Assembly: GCA_002299585.1 (NCBI GenBank)
Contig: DBOE01000042.1
Span: forward strand, 1,028-10,984
Origin: Hydrogenovibrio sp. UBA654
Lineage (GTDB): Bacteria; Pseudomonadota; Gammaproteobacteria; Thiomicrospirales; Thiomicrospiraceae
Reading direction: 5' to 3'
DNA: 9,957 nt
Both the position numbers and the translations under genes were made by a program. The notes beneath the pieces are model-generated. The model was not told where the DNA came from, made no database searches, and saw only the letters and a program-made list of their open reading frames with translations. Below, one piece after another: positions 1 to 6,078 of this stretch (position 1 is its first letter; every line of letters begins with the position of its first letter).

Positions 1-431
1 CCACCATGGCAGAACCAGCATTAATGGCAGTAGCAGGTAAAGCAAAACAAATTAGTGATGGAAAAATTAATAATTTAACTCTAAGATTATTTGTCGCTTT
101 TGGTGTTGCTTTCGGGATAGCTTTAGGTTCATTCAGAATTGTCGATGGCGGGCATATTCACTACTATATTATTGTTGGTTATCTAATCGTTATCGCCCTA
201 ACATTTTTTGCCCCAAAAAATATCATCCCAATCGCTTATGACAGTGGAGCAGTAACCACCTCGACGATTACCGTCCCTTTAGTTGCCGCCCTAGGGATTG
301 GTTTAGCAACTAATATAGAGGGAAGAGATCCATTGATAGATGGGTTTGGTTTAATAGCTTTTGCGTCATTATTTCCGATAATCACAGTTATGTTGTATGG
401 TATTTTGGTCGAAAAATTTAAAAAAACATGA
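1..431 (+). CDS. DUF1538 family integral membrane protein, C-terminal fragment
   Basis: This is the last ~142 codons of a gene whose beginning lies outside the window; the frame is already open at base 3. The fragment opens with an AEPAL motif and later has YDSGAVTTSTITVP followed by a glycine/alanine-rich helix. Both are typical of DUF1538 (PF07556) repeats, in which AEP and DSG-V-T-ITVP motifs recur. About three or four hydrophobic segments are visible, near residues 24-45, 52-69, 84-100 and 113-135, ending in a basic tail (EKFKKT). The family is a bacterial inner-membrane protein thought to be transporter-like; its substrate is unknown to me. The ATG at position 6 is almost certainly internal, because the AEP motif normally lies well inside the protein. 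It converges on the TRAP binding-protein gene with a 53-bp gap, so the two are not co-transcribed. Confidence 0.85.
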   Translation, partial: TMAEPALMAVAGKAKQISDGKINNLTLRLFVAFGVAFGIALGSFRIVDGGHIHYYIIVGYLIVIALTFFAPKNIIPIAYDSGAVTTSTITVPLVAALGIGLATNIEGRDPLIDGFGLIAFASLFPIITVMLYGILVEKFKKT

Positions 432-484
432 ACAGCCAGCAATAATGCAAATTTAAGTTGTAAATAATTTCTGGCAATGCCAAG

Positions 485-1585
485 CTATAAGCTTCTAGCT
501 TTTATAAATGCCGTTTCAGATATGTTTGTCCATTTTGCAACCTGCTCTATAAATTCTTTTTGTGATGCCCATACTTTGGTTGATAGTTGGTCTTTTTTTG
601 CCTCATCATTAATGACTTCAGCTGATATTTTTTTAAGTTCTGTTAAAACCTTATCAGGGAAGTGTTTTAATTGAACCTTGTGTTTTTCTATTAAGGTTTG
701 CAGGGCTTGTTGATTTCGTGCGGTATATTCAGATAACATCTCTAGGTTAGCTACTTTCATAGCATTTCTAACTATACTTTGTAAGTCTTTAGGTAATTTA
801 TTAAAGGCTTTTTCATTGATCATACACTCCATGGTTGAACCTGGTTCATGCCAGCCTGGGGTGTAGTAGTATTTGGCAACTTTGTATAAACCAAAAGCTA
901 AATCATTATAGGGACCAACCCATTCGGTTGCATCTAAAGCACCAGATTGTAAAGATGGAAAAATTTCACCACCAGGTAAAGATATTGGTAAGGCACCAGC
1001 TTTTTTTAGAACCTCGCCACCTAAACCTGGAATACGCATTTTTAAACCTTTTAGGTCGGAGAGTGAATTAATTTCTTTATTAAACCAACCGCCCATTTGG
1101 GTACCAGTATTGCCAGCAGGGTTAGGGATTAAGCCAAAAGGTTTATAGGCTTCTTCCCATAGCTTTAACCCACCACCATTGTATAGCCATGAGTTCATTT
1201 CGGTTGCAGTTAAGCCAAAGGGTACAGAAGAAAAGAAAACTGATGCAGGTATTTTTCCTTTCCAATAATAAGCACCAGCATGGCCAAGTTGAGCGCTACC
1301 TCGTGAAACAGTATCAAAAACTTCAAAGGCTCCGACTAGCTCTCCCGCACCATATACTTTTACCTTTATCCTACCACCAGACATTTCATTAATTAGTTGG
1401 GCAACTCTATTAGCTCCCGTACCTAAGCCTGGAAAATTTTTTGGCCAGGTTGTAACCATTTTCCAGTTCACAGTTGCAGTATTGGTTATTGTTGTTGATA
1501 GTTGTGGTTCATTTTTGCCACAGGCACTAATTGCAGTTACCGCAGTTGCTCCTGCAATACCACTAATAAAATCTCTTCTTTTCAT
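485..1585 (-). CDS. TRAP transporter solute-binding protein, TakP-like (DctP family), Tat lipoprotein
   Basis: This 366-aa protein is the extracytoplasmic binding subunit of a tripartite ATP-independent periplasmic (TRAP) transporter. It resembles TakP, the alpha-keto-acid binding protein of Rhodobacter, as I recall that sequence: WKMVTTWPKN at the mature N-terminus, GAGELV (79-84), GNTGTQMGGWF (158-168), LKMRIPGLGGEV (181-192) with Arg184 in the position that pairs with the substrate carboxylate in DctP proteins, GGEIFPSL (205-212), and ATEWVGPYND (219-228). The N-terminus has a twin-arginine motif (KRRDFIS) and a lipobox-like ISA-Cys22, so it is probably exported folded through Tat and then lipid-anchored. 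AAAGGA lies 5 nt before the ATG and supports the start. No membrane subunits (DctQ/DctM) are adjacent, so partners must be encoded elsewhere. A 2-oxo-acid ligand is inferred. Mannitol- or chloroaromatic-type DctP binding proteins are less likely. Confidence 0.9.
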   Translation of the reverse strand: MKRRDFISGIAGATAVTAISACGKNEPQLSTTITNTATVNWKMVTTWPKNFPGLGTGANRVAQLINEMSGGRIKVKVYGAGELVGAFEVFDTVSRGSAQLGHAGAYYWKGKIPASVFFSSVPFGLTATEMNSWLYNGGGLKLWEEAYKPFGLIPNPAGNTGTQMGGWFNKEINSLSDLKGLKMRIPGLGGEVLKKAGALPISLPGGEIFPSLQSGALDATEWVGPYNDLAFGLYKVAKYYYTPGWHEPGSTMECMINEKAFNKLPKDLQSIVRNAMKVANLEMLSEYTARNQQALQTLIEKHKVQLKHFPDKVLTELKKISAEVINDEAKKDQLSTKVWASQKEFIEQVAKWTNISETAFIKARSL

Positions 1586-1640
1586 AAAAGTCCTTTAAAA
1601 TATAGATAAAACTCTAAGGCTAGTAAAATAGGAATAACTA

Positions 1641-1979
1641 ATGAATATTCAACAATTAAATCAGCAATTAAATAAAAACGCAGTTAATTTTACAACAACA
1701 ATTACCCTAATAGATAATAACTATAATTTTACCCCAACCAAGTTTATTAATAATAAGCTTGTAAATGCAGTAAATACCAATAATGGTTCTTGTAAGATTT
1801 TTGCTTATGCAAAATTAAATAATTTATCAAAGCAAGCTACTTTAAATGCATTTGGAGATTTTTATAGTTTGGATGTGCTGGCAAACCCTAGTGGTGAAGA
1901 CCATGCAAATATTAGAAGTTTTATGGCAACAGGCTGGGATGGTATTAAATTTTTTGGAGAGGCTTTAACCCAAAAATAA
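1641..1979 (+). CDS. HopJ type III effector family protein
   Basis: This 112-aa protein matches the HopJ family (PF08888) over nearly its full length: NFTTTITLIDNNYNFTPT-F (17-35), the LVNA-NTNNGSCKIFAYAKL block (40-59), a TL-AFG-FY segment (67-75), and the C-terminal DVLANPSGEDHANIRSFM-TGW-GIKFFGEAL (78-109). The family was named after a Pseudomonas syringae secreted protein, but it is widespread in free-living gammaproteobacteria without a type III system. Here it is most likely a small cytoplasmic protein of unknown function. No signal peptide or membrane segment is present. AGGA at 1630-1633, 7 nt before the ATG, fits as the ribosome binding site. The gene is divergent from the TRAP gene across only 55 bp, so their promoters must overlap or abut. 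It converges on cbpA with a 28-bp gap. Family assignment is good; function is unknown. Confidence 0.85.
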   Translation: MNIQQLNQQLNKNAVNFTTTITLIDNNYNFTPTKFINNKLVNAVNTNNGSCKIFAYAKLNNLSKQATLNAFGDFYSLDVLANPSGEDHANIRSFMATGWDGIKFFGEALTQK

Positions 1980-2007
1980 TAAGATCCTATTCCTAAAACC
2001 TAGATAG

Positions 2008-2943
2008 TTAAAAATGATGCCGAGGATTAAACTGTGAAAAGGTTTTTTCCATATTTGTATAAAATTCTTTTTGGTCATCAGTTTCGGCTTTTGGGCTATA
2101 AATTTGTACAACGACATATTGGTTACCAATCTTGATTCCACTACCTAGCCCTCGGCCTTTTATTCTTAATTTAGTGCCTGATTGTGTTCCTGCAGGAATG
2201 TTCATTGCGATTTTACCTTTCAGAGTTGGTATTTCTATTTTTTTACCTAGTGCGGCTTCCCAAGGAGCTAAGGGTAAATTTAAAATAATATCTTCCCCAT
2301 CTATTTCAAATAGGAGGTGGTTCTGTAACTCTATTTCTAAATATAAATCACCTTTTGCCCCGCCACCAATGCCTGGCATTGCTTGACCTGCTAAACGGAT
2401 TTTTGAGCCTTGTTTTACTCCAGCAGGAATTTTTACTTTTATCGTTTTAGGCTGGTGGCTAAAATGCCCACTTGTATTTTGGGTAGGCATTTGGATAGTA
2501 AAAGATTTTTCTGAACCATTTACTGCCTCATCTAAACTTACTAGTATCCTAACAGTTTGATCTTCACCTTTTTGCTGAAATCCCCCCCCCCCTGTTGAGT
2601 AATTTCCTGCTTGCTCACCACTAAACATTGATTCAAAAAAATCAGAAAATCCACTAGCTCCTGCATTGCTAAAGCCACCACCACCAAAAACATCTTCATA
2701 GCCCGGGGGGGGGGTAAAATTTTGCCCTGATTGATAATTAGAGCCTAGCTGGTTATATTTCGCACGATTTTCTTTATTTCCTAAAACTTCATAGGCTTCG
2801 TTTATTTCTTTAAACTTAGCTTCATTACCCGTTGCTTTATCTGGATGATATTTGCCAGCTAGTTTACGAAAAGCTTTTTTTATTTCTGCACTAGAAGCTG
2901 ATTTATCAACCCCCAAAACTTCGTAATAATCTTTAAAATTCAT
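2008..2943 (-). CDS. cbpA: CbpA-like J-domain co-chaperone (type II DnaJ, no zinc finger)
   Basis: This 311-aa Hsp40 co-chaperone stimulates the DnaK ATPase and delivers substrates; E. coli CbpA also binds curved DNA. The J-domain occupies residues 5-70 (DYYEVLGV, KKAFRKLA, then the HPD triad at 33-35). A Gly/Phe-rich linker follows (about 66-125; GYEDVFGGGGFSN, GFSDFFESMF). There is no CxxCxGxG zinc region, which separates it from DnaJ proper. Two beta-sandwich C-terminal domains follow (about 130-285, with VKIPAGV, GDLYLEIE, PLAPWEAALG, NIPAGTQSGTKLRIKGRG), and the tail ends FNPRHHF. AAAGGA sits 9 nt before the ATG. Oddly, the linker is encoded partly by a C10 run (Pro78-80) and a G11 run (Gly118-121), each of which would frameshift on a one-base slip. 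No cbpM modulator gene is adjacent. The gene is divergent from pgm, and a heat-shock-like promoter lies upstream. Confidence 0.92.
   Translation of the reverse strand: MNFKDYYEVLGVDKSASSAEIKKAFRKLAGKYHPDKATGNEAKFKEINEAYEVLGNKENRAKYNQLGSNYQSGQNFTPPPGYEDVFGGGGFSNAGASGFSDFFESMFSGEQAGNYSTGGGGFQQKGEDQTVRILVSLDEAVNGSEKSFTIQMPTQNTSGHFSHQPKTIKVKIPAGVKQGSKIRLAGQAMPGIGGGAKGDLYLEIELQNHLLFEIDGEDIILNLPLAPWEAALGKKIEIPTLKGKIAMNIPAGTQSGTKLRIKGRGLGSGIKIGNQYVVVQIYSPKAETDDQKEFYTNMEKTFSQFNPRHHF
2582..2592. repeat. C11 homopolymer (G11 in cbpA mRNA)
   Basis: Eleven consecutive C on the + strand encode Gly118-Gly121 of cbpA, read as G11 on the coding strand. Working out the shifted frames by hand, one extra base would lead to a stop 9 codons after Thr117, and one fewer base to a stop TAG about 17 codons after Thr117. 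Such a run is striking in an AT-rich genome. Confidence 0.97.
2705..2714. repeat. G10 homopolymer (C10 in cbpA mRNA)
   Basis: Ten consecutive G on the + strand encode the Thr77-Pro80 region of cbpA, read as C10 on the coding strand. One extra base gives a TGA two codons after the glycine that follows the prolines, leaving little more than the J-domain. One base fewer keeps an open alternative frame across the whole G/F linker, through the second tract, to a TAG near codon 139. The tract lies 112 bp from the C11 run and is complementary to it. Confidence 0.97.
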
Positions 2944-2973
2944 GGTTTATATTCCTTTATTTATACTGCTACT

Positions 2974-2999
2974 TATGTAGGCAAAATAAATACTTTCAA
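2974..2999 (-). promoter_or_regulatory. Possible sigma-32 (heat-shock) type promoter for cbpA
   Basis: On the minus strand, TTGAAA (2999-2994) is followed after 12 nt by CCTACATA (2981-2974), about 30 nt before the cbpA start codon. This resembles the RpoH pattern of TTGAAA, a spacer of roughly 11-16 nt, then CCCCAT-T. The -10 part matches only partially. A sigma-70 promoter with a poor -10 is the alternative, so this is a pattern match only. Confidence 0.35.
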
Positions 3000-3065
3000 T
3001 CTAATAGGTGCATTTATTGCTTCTTAATATTAAAATTAGCTAATTACTTTAATTTGGACAACCTA

Positions 3066-4709
3066 ATGAGTTTATCACCTCTAGCAGGTAAAACTGCCCC
3101 TAAAGAAATATTAGTAGATATAGATCTTTTAAAAAAAGCTTATTATGCCTTAAAACCTAACCCTAAAATAATAGAGCAACAAGTTAGTTTTGGTACTTCA
3201 GGGCATAGGGGTAGTTCATTAAAAAATACCTTTAATGAGTTACATATTATTGCAATTTCACAAGCAATTATTGAATACCGACAACAAGCAAAAATAACTG
3301 GGCCTATTTATATAGGTATGGATAGCCATGCATTGTCATCGCTTGCCCAACAAAGTGCAATTGAAGTTTTTGTAGGCAATAATCAACCAGTGATAGTTCA
3401 AAGTGTTGATAAATTTACTCCTACACCAGTAATTTCACATGCAATTATTGAGCATAATAAAAATTCAGCAGACAAGGCAGACGGGATAGTAATAACTCCC
3501 TCACATAACCCACCTGAGGATGGAGGTTTTAAATACAACCTTACTCATGGGGGGCCTGCGGATGAACAAACCACTAATAAAATCCAAAACAGAGCTAATC
3601 AGATTTTACAAAAAGGTTTAACTAAAATCTCGCAAATTCCCTATCAACAAGCGATTAAATCACCATTAGTAATAAAAAAAGATTTGGTTAGTCCATACAT
3701 AATAGGCCTTAAGCAAGTAGTTAATATGCAGGCGATAAGTGATGCTGGTATAAAAATAGGGGTTGATCCTATGGGAGGGGCATCTCTTTATTATTGGCAA
3801 CCTATCGCGGAATTTTATGGGCTAGATATTAAGATAGTCAATAAAAAAATTGACCCAACCTTTGCTTTTATGCCTTGTGATCATGATGGTAAAATCCGTA
3901 TGGATTGCTCTTCATCCTATGCAATGGCAAACTTAATTGCTATAAAAGACCAGTTTGATATAGGTTTTGCTAATGATCCAGATGCTGACCGTCATGGTAT
4001 AGTAACGCCAACTAATGGGATTATGAACCCAAACCACTATTTAACCGTGGCGATTCATTATCTATGCACTCATAGACCTAACTGGCACAAAAATATAAAA
4101 ATAGGTAAAACCTTGGTTTCTAGTTCTATTATCGATAGGGTTGTCGCATCTTTAAATAAAACCTTATATGAAGTTCCAGTAGGTTTTAAATGGTTTGTTG
4201 ATGGATTAACTACTGGAGAAATAGCTTTTGGTGGTGAGGAATCTGCAGGAGCTTCTTTTTTACGCCTTGATGGTTCGCCTTGGAGTACTGATAAGGATGG
4301 TTTAATTTTAAATTTATTAGCCGCTGAAATTTTGGCAGTAACTGGTAAAAATCCTGCCCAGTACTATCAAGAACTAACCCAACAGTTCGGTAATCCAATC
4401 TATAAAAGAATTGATGCTCCAGCGACTGTTGCACAAAAAGCAATCTTAAAAAAAATATCTGCAGATACGGTACAAGAAACTAACTTAGCAGGAGAAAAAA
4501 TTATTGCAAAAATAACCAAAGCGGCTAGTAATCAAACTAGTATTGGTGGTTTAAAAGTAGTTACTAATAAAGGTTGGTTTGCAGCTAGACCTTCAGGCAC
4601 TGAAGATATTTATAAAATTTATGCTGAAAGTTTTATTGACCAAGAACATCTTGATTTAATTCTTAAAGAAGCTCGTACAATGGTTAATAATGCTATGCAA
4701 ACAGGGTAA
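3066..4709 (+). CDS. pgm: Phosphoglucomutase (alpha-D-glucose-specific)
   Basis: The enzyme interconverts glucose 1-phosphate and glucose 6-phosphate (EC 5.4.2.2), supplying or draining nucleotide-sugar, glycogen and envelope polysaccharide precursors in the cytoplasm. The four hallmark loops of the alpha-D-phosphohexomutase superfamily are present (numbering from the ATG at 3066): FGTSGHRGS near residue 42, the phosphoserine loop TPSHNPPEDGG with catalytic Ser146, the Mg-binding DPDADRHG with Asp304/306/308, and the sugar-specificity loop GGEESAG at 389-395. The phosphate-binding RPSGTED follows near 508-514. The 547-aa length is close to the 546 aa of E. coli Pgm, which it resembles throughout. 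An in-frame TTG four codons upstream (3054) lacks a better ribosome site, so I chose the ATG. The initiation context is weak either way. It is probably the first gene of an operon with the PilZ-like gene 7 nt downstream. Confidence 0.95.
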   Translation: MSLSPLAGKTAPKEILVDIDLLKKAYYALKPNPKIIEQQVSFGTSGHRGSSLKNTFNELHIIAISQAIIEYRQQAKITGPIYIGMDSHALSSLAQQSAIEVFVGNNQPVIVQSVDKFTPTPVISHAIIEHNKNSADKADGIVITPSHNPPEDGGFKYNLTHGGPADEQTTNKIQNRANQILQKGLTKISQIPYQQAIKSPLVIKKDLVSPYIIGLKQVVNMQAISDAGIKIGVDPMGGASLYYWQPIAEFYGLDIKIVNKKIDPTFAFMPCDHDGKIRMDCSSSYAMANLIAIKDQFDIGFANDPDADRHGIVTPTNGIMNPNHYLTVAIHYLCTHRPNWHKNIKIGKTLVSSSIIDRVVASLNKTLYEVPVGFKWFVDGLTTGEIAFGGEESAGASFLRLDGSPWSTDKDGLILNLLAAEILAVTGKNPAQYYQELTQQFGNPIYKRIDAPATVAQKAILKKISADTVQETNLAGEKIIAKITKAASNQTSIGGLKVVTNKGWFAARPSGTEDIYKIYAESFIDQEHLDLILKEARTMVNNAMQTG

Positions 4710-4716
4710 TAGTCGC

Positions 4717-5655
4717 ATGGCAAGCTGGTTTGAAAAGGATGAGAAAAGACGCTTTGCTAGAATAAAAATGCCAGCACAGGTTTTTATTCGACCCAGCCAA
4801 GCAATAATAGAGAAGCAGATTTTTTATTACCCCGTTAATTATCAACCAACAGCATTTATTAAAAAATCCAAACGCCTAGAAGCAGAATTAAAAATTAATA
4901 TTGCGAGTATTGTCGAGCAAAAAGATCTTCTGGAAAATGCCTTTCAAGATGGTATCTTATTGGCAAAACTGTTTGGCAAGCTGGTGCAAGACATTAGCCA
5001 AGGTAAAAATATGGCCTTTACTAAAAAGGGCATGAAAAAGTTAGAACAAATTAGTTTAGGTTTTTTAACAAATAGTAATTTAAAACAAAATGGCTCTAAA
5101 TCCCTGCATTTTTTTGAGCTAATTAATCTTAAATTTATAGCATATTCTAAAAATTTAATTCAGACCTTACAAAGGTCTAATAGCACAAAATTCATTTTCC
5201 AAGATGACTTAAGTAAAGTTTTTTTGATAGATAAAATAATGCCTAAATTTAAGGATAAAAAATACCAACAGATAGCTTTAGCGAAATCTTTATACCTGTT
5301 TTCAGAACTAATAAACCTTTACCTTGCCAGTTATTGGGAGCTTTTACAAGAGCATAGTGCTAACCAAGAGCCAAATAAATGGCATCAGTCTTTAATTGGT
5401 ATTAGTGCCTGTGGTTTAGATATAAAATTAAATAAAGACTATGCTTTAAGCACTAAATTAGATATAGGGTTATTTTTTCCAGAAACTAAAACCTATTTGC
5501 AGCTTAAAGGTAAGTTAAGTCGCAGTGTAGTTACAAAGAAGAATGAAAAACAGTTAAATTGTATTGATTTTAATTTCCCTGATTATAAACAACAACAAGC
5601 TATAGAAAATCAACAACAAATATATCAAATTAATCGCTGCTTTATAGGTATTTAA
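4717..5655 (+). CDS. PilZ-like protein with long helical insertion
   Basis: This is a 312-aa cytoplasmic protein with no signal peptide or membrane segment. Near the N-terminus, EKRRFARIKMPAQVFI (9-24) looks like the c-di-GMP-contacting RxxxR arm and first strand of a PilZ domain. The matching second motif comes only near the C-terminus: LIGISACGLDIKL (226-238), like D/N-x-S-x-x-G, then strands and a CIDFNFPDY segment (282-290) in the place of the usual G-x-x-F. About 200 residues of mostly helical, lysine- and leucine-rich sequence separate them. The arrangement recalls atypical tetrameric PilZ proteins that carry inserted helices, but the family assignment is inference. Gly replaces the expected Asp/Asn at the first motif position, so ligand binding is uncertain. 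The start at 4717 is preferred because AGGG lies 10 nt upstream; an in-frame ATG at 4690 overlaps pgm and adds nine unlikely residues. Confidence 0.65.
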   Translation: MASWFEKDEKRRFARIKMPAQVFIRPSQAIIEKQIFYYPVNYQPTAFIKKSKRLEAELKINIASIVEQKDLLENAFQDGILLAKLFGKLVQDISQGKNMAFTKKGMKKLEQISLGFLTNSNLKQNGSKSLHFFELINLKFIAYSKNLIQTLQRSNSTKFIFQDDLSKVFLIDKIMPKFKDKKYQQIALAKSLYLFSELINLYLASYWELLQEHSANQEPNKWHQSLIGISACGLDIKLNKDYALSTKLDIGLFFPETKTYLQLKGKLSRSVVTKKNEKQLNCIDFNFPDYKQQQAIENQQQIYQINRCFIGI

Positions 5656-5658
5656 AGT

Positions 5659-6066
5659 ATGAAAAATGATGAATTACATAGAGTTGTTGATGTAGTCTAC
5701 ATGAACAAAATACCTTTAAAAAAAAGGTATATAGCAAAGACCTTATTAAGAGAATATTTATTGGACCAGCTTGTTAAATTACAAAAATCTAGATTAATTC
5801 CAACAGAATTTAATAGTAGTAAGCTATCTCATAAACAGTGGCAAGAAATACTAAATTATGTAATCTTAACTAAACTAAGTTTTTTTAGAATTCATCAAGA
5901 TTTAAACAAAAAACAATTAACAAAAATCATTGAAATTGTTGCTAAGTGTTTAAATATTGATTATAAAAACCTAGAGATTAAGGACATTTTTGCTGAGCTT
6001 GATCAAGATGCGATTATCTTAAAAAAACTCCTAACCGACGCTAGTCGGCAATTAGCTATATGTTAG
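5659..6066 (+). CDS. Hypothetical protein, helical and lysine-rich
   Basis: I do not recognise this 135-aa protein. It is basic and predicted by eye to be almost entirely alpha-helical, with amphipathic stretches such as YIAKTLLREYLLDQLVKL (24-41) and KKQLTKIIEIVAKCL (84-98). It has no signal peptide, no membrane segment and a single cysteine before the C-terminal one. It begins 3 nt after the PilZ-like stop codon, so it is very likely co-transcribed with pgm and the PilZ-like gene and perhaps translationally coupled, since no good Shine-Dalgarno is visible. Its last 15 nt overlap the end of deaD on the other strand, and its last codons are also part of the shared terminator hairpin. Codon use and AT content match its neighbours, which supports a real gene. 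A partner role for the PilZ-like protein is possible but only inferred from position. Confidence 0.7.
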   Translation: MKNDELHRVVDVVYMNKIPLKKRYIAKTLLREYLLDQLVKLQKSRLIPTEFNSSKLSHKQWQEILNYVILTKLSFFRIHQDLNKKQLTKIIEIVAKCLNIDYKNLEIKDIFAELDQDAIILKKLLTDASRQLAIC

Positions 6067-6078
6067 GGTTGTTTTTTT
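6021..6078. terminator. Bidirectional rho-independent terminator between the pgm operon and deaD
   Basis: An outer stem CCTAAC (6030-6035) / GTTAGG (6062-6067) encloses a GC-rich hairpin CCGAC-GCTA-GTCGG (6035-6048). On the right the structure is followed by GTTG and seven T (6072-6078). On the left it is preceded by seven A (6021-6027), which become a U-run on the minus transcript. It therefore works for both converging transcripts and lies inside the overlapping 3' coding ends. The two stems share one base and could be alternative folds. Confidence 0.75.

Noticed and set aside
471..503. Possible terminator between the DUF1538 gene and the TRAP gene (TGGC/GCCA and AAGCTA/TAGCTT stems)
   Set aside because: The stems are 4-6 bp, mostly AT-rich, and followed by only four T on the + strand; too weak to call.
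835..1392. Open frames on + at 835-1071 and 1189-1392 (and 477-674) opposite the TRAP gene
   Set aside because: They are antisense shadows of a clearly conserved coding sequence and have no recognisable protein features.
1641..1979. HopJ gene as evidence of a type III secretion or pathogenicity locus
   Set aside because: No secretion, chaperone or effector genes are nearby, and the family is common in free-living gammaproteobacteria.
3054..3065. TTG start at 3054 for pgm, adding four residues
   Set aside because: The ATG at 3066 gives a length nearly equal to E. coli Pgm, and no Shine-Dalgarno favours the TTG.
4690..4716. Upstream in-frame ATG for the PilZ-like gene that overlaps the end of pgm
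   Set aside because: It would add nine uncharacteristic residues, while ATG 4717 has AGGG upstream and starts just before the RRFAR motif.
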